Below, piece after piece: positions 61,445 to 64,000 of a DNA stretch of 64,000 nucleotides. A model generated the notes under the pieces. The model worked only from the letters and a program-made list of their open reading frames with translations. It did not search any database and was not told the origin of the DNA. The stretch comes from CADEFX01 sp046154585. GTDB taxonomy: Bacteria; Pseudomonadota; Alphaproteobacteria; Rhizobiales; Hyphomicrobiaceae. The first letter of the stretch is position 1. Every line of letters begins with the position of its first letter. The stretch covers positions 1 to 64,000 of the forward strand of contig JBJXDX010000103.1 of the NCBI GenBank assembly GCA_046154585.1. Reading direction: 5' to 3'. A program made the position numbers and the translations under genes.

Positions 61445-61812
61445 GTGGCCTCGAGTTGCCGGTGCGCGCGATGGCTTGACCCGGAAAGGGTCCAGGCGCT
61501 CCGCGATGGGTCCATGCTGGACACCGGCACCAGCGGCCTACGGGCGGCGGGCCGCGTTTCGATCGACAAGCGAACGTGGGCCGCGATCTGCGTCACGCTG
61601 GCCAGCCGCTCGACGTCCTCCAGGCGCATCTGGATGCCGAACGCATCCTCGATGTCGAACACGATGAGGGGCAGATCCAGGGTGTCGATGTCGAGGTGGC
61701 CGAGGCGCGCACCAGCGTTGCCGTTCACGTAAGGCCGCAGGATCTCGATAATTCTGGGGGTGAGTTCGTCCATGGCACGCTCGCTGCAACCGTCGAAGGT
61801 GGGCCTATGCAT
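61441..61812 (-). CDS. Acyl carrier protein-like protein with Thr at the prosthetic-group position
   Basis: A 123-aa protein whose residues 14-85 read as a four-helix acyl carrier domain. The segment normally DSLD is DTLDLPLIVFDIEDAFG, so T44 stands where the phosphopantetheine serine is expected. A 35-residue Ser/Arg-rich tail follows the domain. ATG 61812 has AAGGTGG upstream; ATG 61773 is the alternative. Its stop shares TTAG with the convergent flavin oxidase gene. It may be a non-modified ACP homologue. Confidence 0.68.
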   Translation of the reverse strand: MHRPTFDGCSERAMDELTPRIIEILRPYVNGNAGARLGHLDIDTLDLPLIVFDIEDAFGIQMRLEDVERLASVTQIAAHVRLSIETRPAARRPLVPVSSMDPSRSAWTLSGSSHRAHRQLEAT

Positions 61813-61877
61813 GGAGGCCACCTTACGAACCCGCAGCGGGCCTGGCTGTTCCCTGGGAAACCTCCCTTATCGCGGTA

Positions 61878-62504
61878 TCAATCGCCGCAAGGAACGGTCA
61901 GCATCTGGCCGACGTTGGCGAAATACTTTTTGCAGCCCGTCTTGGCGCCGGCTTTCTGAGGTTCGGGGCCGGTGCGGGGTGTTGTAGTGACGGTAGTGGC
62001 CGTTCCCGTAGTCGAACTCGTGGTTGCCGTTGCCGCATATTCTTTCGCTTCGGCCGCAAAAGCGGGATCGCTGTCGCAGCTCACGAGCTCGGGCTGCGCG
62101 CCTTTGGCGGCCGACCACGCCGCGCCTGACTGCGCCCACACGGCATCGCCGTAGTGCCAGGCGCCCTTTTTGAACGTGAAGGCCTCCTGGCCGGACCAAC
62201 AAGAGCTCCGGCCGTCGAACCAGACCTTGCTCGCAGGATGGTAGCGGCGTCCCTCGGCGTCGGCGAAGCGGACGAGGGTGTCCTTCTTCTCCTGGGCTGG
62301 CGCCTTGTTGCGGACCGACCTCCTACGCCGCGGGCGATCCGGGCTATTGCCTTGCGTGCTCTGAGCCCCTGTCTGGGACTTGAAGTTGACGACCCAGTTG
62401 CCGTGATTATCGACGGACCGCGTTTGCGCCTGCGCGTCCAGCGTCAAGCCCATCATCAGGCCACAGAGAAACGCCCCCGCAGAGGCGAGCGCCAGCCTTA
62501 TCAT
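61878..62504 (-). CDS. Secreted hypothetical protein
   Basis: A 208-aa protein with an N-terminal signal peptide (cleavage near DAQAQT), then an Arg-rich segment (PDRPRRRRSVR) and a middle domain. The middle domain has YHPASKVWFDGRSSCWSGQEAFTFKKGAWHYGDAVW in residues 88-123. A Thr/Ser-rich linker and a short Cys-containing end (GCKKYF, VPCGD) complete it. It is probably periplasmic or surface-exposed. No family was recognised. ATG 62504 follows GAGGGG. Confidence 0.65.
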   Translation of the reverse strand: MIRLALASAGAFLCGLMMGLTLDAQAQTRSVDNHGNWVVNFKSQTGAQSTQGNSPDRPRRRRSVRNKAPAQEKKDTLVRFADAEGRRYHPASKVWFDGRSSCWSGQEAFTFKKGAWHYGDAVWAQSGAAWSAAKGAQPELVSCDSDPAFAAEAKEYAATATTSSTTGTATTVTTTPRTGPEPQKAGAKTGCKKYFANVGQMLTVPCGD

Positions 62505-62695
62505 CCCGCAAATCCCCTCGAGCAGGATCGCTTCGGATTGAATCACCCAACCTTAGGGCTTCCATGCGACGCGATCGCGCTCTAGCCGTCAGCCGCAAAT
62601 CAGCAGCCGACTGATTCTCACTCATGCGCTTTTCGGCCGCAAGTCTTCTTTTGGAATAAGCCTATCGATGTAGACGCCCCCACGCGCAACAATCT

Positions 62696-63901
62696 CTAGG
62701 TTGCGCGGCAAGCGTTAACTGCTTCCCGCCAGGGCTGCCCCGCGCGGATGCCCGCCTCGAAGCAGGAGATTGTCCGGCGCGCGTTTCGTGTGCCTGAACA
62801 CAGCGCATATGCATTGGGCGGCAGCCACCCGGCGCCGCCGCCCCAACTGACGCGGCCTCGCATCAGTTGACGATAGCATGCGATGGCCTCGGCGGGGCGC
62901 GCGCGGACGGGGCGCGCAGCACGTGGCGCAGCAATCGCCCTCATCTGGATGCTGGACGGCCGCATGTGTACAGGCGCAGCTTCCTGCCCAGCGTCCAGCA
63001 GGGCCGCCATCGCGGCCTGAAGCTGCTCCTGGAGGGCCGCCCGCTGCTGCATTTGCTGTTCCACATCAGCGCGCAGGGTCTTCACGGCCTGTTCGGACCT
63101 GACCGCCTCCGCAACCGCCGCGTCGCGGGCCTTGCGCTCGCTCGTCAAGCGCGCCTGCAGAACGGCAAGCTCGGCGCCGGTATGCTGCCAAAGCGTCCGC
63201 TGTTGGCGTTCGTGCGACCTGACCGAGGCGACCTCGACCGTGAGCCGGGCATTCTCCTCGCGCGCACGATCAAGCTCGGCAGCCGTGCTCTTCAGCGAAC
63301 GCGACATGTCCCAGGCAGCATCTCCACTCACCGAAGCCATCGACGCTGGCGTCATCGCGAGCGGGCGCGACTGGCCCTGATGCCCGTCATGAAAGGCCCA
63401 GGCTCCCGCAGCCAACGCTGCCACCGTTACGACCGATGCCCATTGCGAGGCCCGCCGCGATCCCGCGCGCAAACGCGAGACAAAGCGCGGAGCGACCCGA
63501 TAGTCCTGCGTACCGAAGCTCCACAGATGGCCGTCGAGATCACGGCAGGTATAGAAGCCGCCGCCAAACCCGTCGCTTCCAGGCGCCAGCTCGATGCGGG
63601 CACCAGCAGTGTCGGCGCGCCGGCAATGCGCATCCAGGTCGGACACGGCGAGGTAGCAGACCTGAGTGCTGGCTGTACCCGCATTCTCGGGCTGCACCAT
63701 GAGATCATCGAACTCGGTGTTCGACACGGGACGGATGAGTAGCGTGCTGCGGCCGCAGGTCAGCAGGATGTAACTAATGTCGCCAGCCTCATCCTTCACC
63801 ACGCGGCGGCGGCGGAAACGGAATGCCCGGCACAGCCAACCGGCGGCTTGCTCGACATCCTTGTAGCGGAGCACGGGCACAATTTGAGATGCATCGTCCA
63901 T
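62696..63901 (-). CDS. Glyoxalase-like domain fused to membrane segment, coiled coil and Cys-rich C-terminal domain
   Basis: A 401-aa modular protein. Residues about 8-135 resemble the VOC/glyoxalase-I fold (VPVLRYKDVEQAAGWLCRAF at the start, DLDGHLWSFGTQDY at the end). One hydrophobic segment near 155-172 is followed by a long Glu/Arg/Gln-rich coiled coil (about 205-300) and an Ala/Pro/Arg-rich linker. The final 60 residues carry paired cysteines and conserved-looking GRVSWGG, NAYALCSGT and CFEAGI. ATG 63901 has GGGAGG upstream. The topology suggests a membrane-anchored protein with the VOC part in the cytoplasm. Confidence 0.75.
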   Translation of the reverse strand: MDDASQIVPVLRYKDVEQAAGWLCRAFRFRRRRVVKDEAGDISYILLTCGRSTLLIRPVSNTEFDDLMVQPENAGTASTQVCYLAVSDLDAHCRRADTAGARIELAPGSDGFGGGFYTCRDLDGHLWSFGTQDYRVAPRFVSRLRAGSRRASQWASVVTVAALAAGAWAFHDGHQGQSRPLAMTPASMASVSGDAAWDMSRSLKSTAAELDRAREENARLTVEVASVRSHERQQRTLWQHTGAELAVLQARLTSERKARDAAVAEAVRSEQAVKTLRADVEQQMQQRAALQEQLQAAMAALLDAGQEAAPVHMRPSSIQMRAIAAPRAARPVRARPAEAIACYRQLMRGRVSWGGGAGWLPPNAYALCSGTRNARRTISCFEAGIRAGQPWREAVNACRAT

Positions 63902-64000
63902 CGCCACCTCCCGTATAGCGAACGGCACGCCAGCTTTGGATATCGCGCACGCGGCGGAGAGGCATGCAAATGCTTGCCGTTAAGTTAATAAGCGTGGCGA

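Overview
The window looks like a chromosomal segment of a GC-rich alphaproteobacterium, probably in the Hyphomicrobiales (Rhizobiales). The evidence is the gene order ileS-lspA-lipoprotein-two M16 peptidases, the block xseA-DUF2093-lpxK-waaA-ABC exporter-DUF4170-ubiA-rsmE-gshA, and frequent GTG/TTG starts. This assignment is inference; no rRNA or tRNA gene is visible to test it.

Positions 1-30000 are mostly housekeeping. They hold isoleucyl-tRNA synthetase and signal peptidase II, a catalytic/non-catalytic M16 protease pair, phosphoglucose isomerase, MutL, an RNA-modification run (rsmD, rluB-type synthase, tadA) and a patatin lipase. A purD operon follows that carries what reads residue for residue as a fluoroacetate dehalogenase. 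Next come lipid A/Kdo genes (lpxK, waaA) with an MsbA-like exporter and a tyrosine-phosphatase-like protein, then ubiA, rsmE, gshA and a bactofilin.

Positions 29000-40500 are mixed. They hold an amidase and a hydrolase, a 26-codon ORF with a perfect Shine-Dalgarno followed by an intrinsic terminator, a carboxymuconolactone-decarboxylase-family protein and a Tim44-like membrane protein. They also hold the two-gene carboxynorspermidine/carboxyspermidine polyamine route, a GntR regulator and the periplasmic methionine sulfoxide repair pair msrP-msrQ.

Positions 40600-50053 form a catabolic/redox region. It contains a CoA transferase with apparently permuted halves, then a tightly coupled set of acyl-CoA dehydrogenase, two CoA transferases and a MaoC hydratase. 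After these come an FMN-binding regulator-like protein and a reverse-strand trio of sulfite-oxidase-like protein, flavin reductase and zinc-ribbon DUF6510 protein, then a secreted type-B carboxylesterase.

Positions 50066-59829 are one nine-gene reverse-strand array. In transcription order it is amidase, 66-aa AtzG-like (DUF4089) protein, paired palindromic repeats, second amidase paralogue, isochorismatase-type cysteine hydrolase, and a complete Dpp/Opp-type ABC importer. It reads as an uptake and hydrolysis system for a small amide, ureide or peptide-like compound. The amidase plus AtzG-like pair resembles the AtzE-AtzG arrangement known from s-triazine/biuret breakdown. A flavin amine-oxidase-type protein diverges from it. 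The right end holds an acyl-carrier-like protein with Thr at the prosthetic-group position, a secreted unknown protein, and an unusual fusion of a glyoxalase-like domain, a membrane segment, a coiled coil and a Cys-rich tail.

No CRISPR array, insertion sequence, prophage, rRNA or tRNA gene was found.
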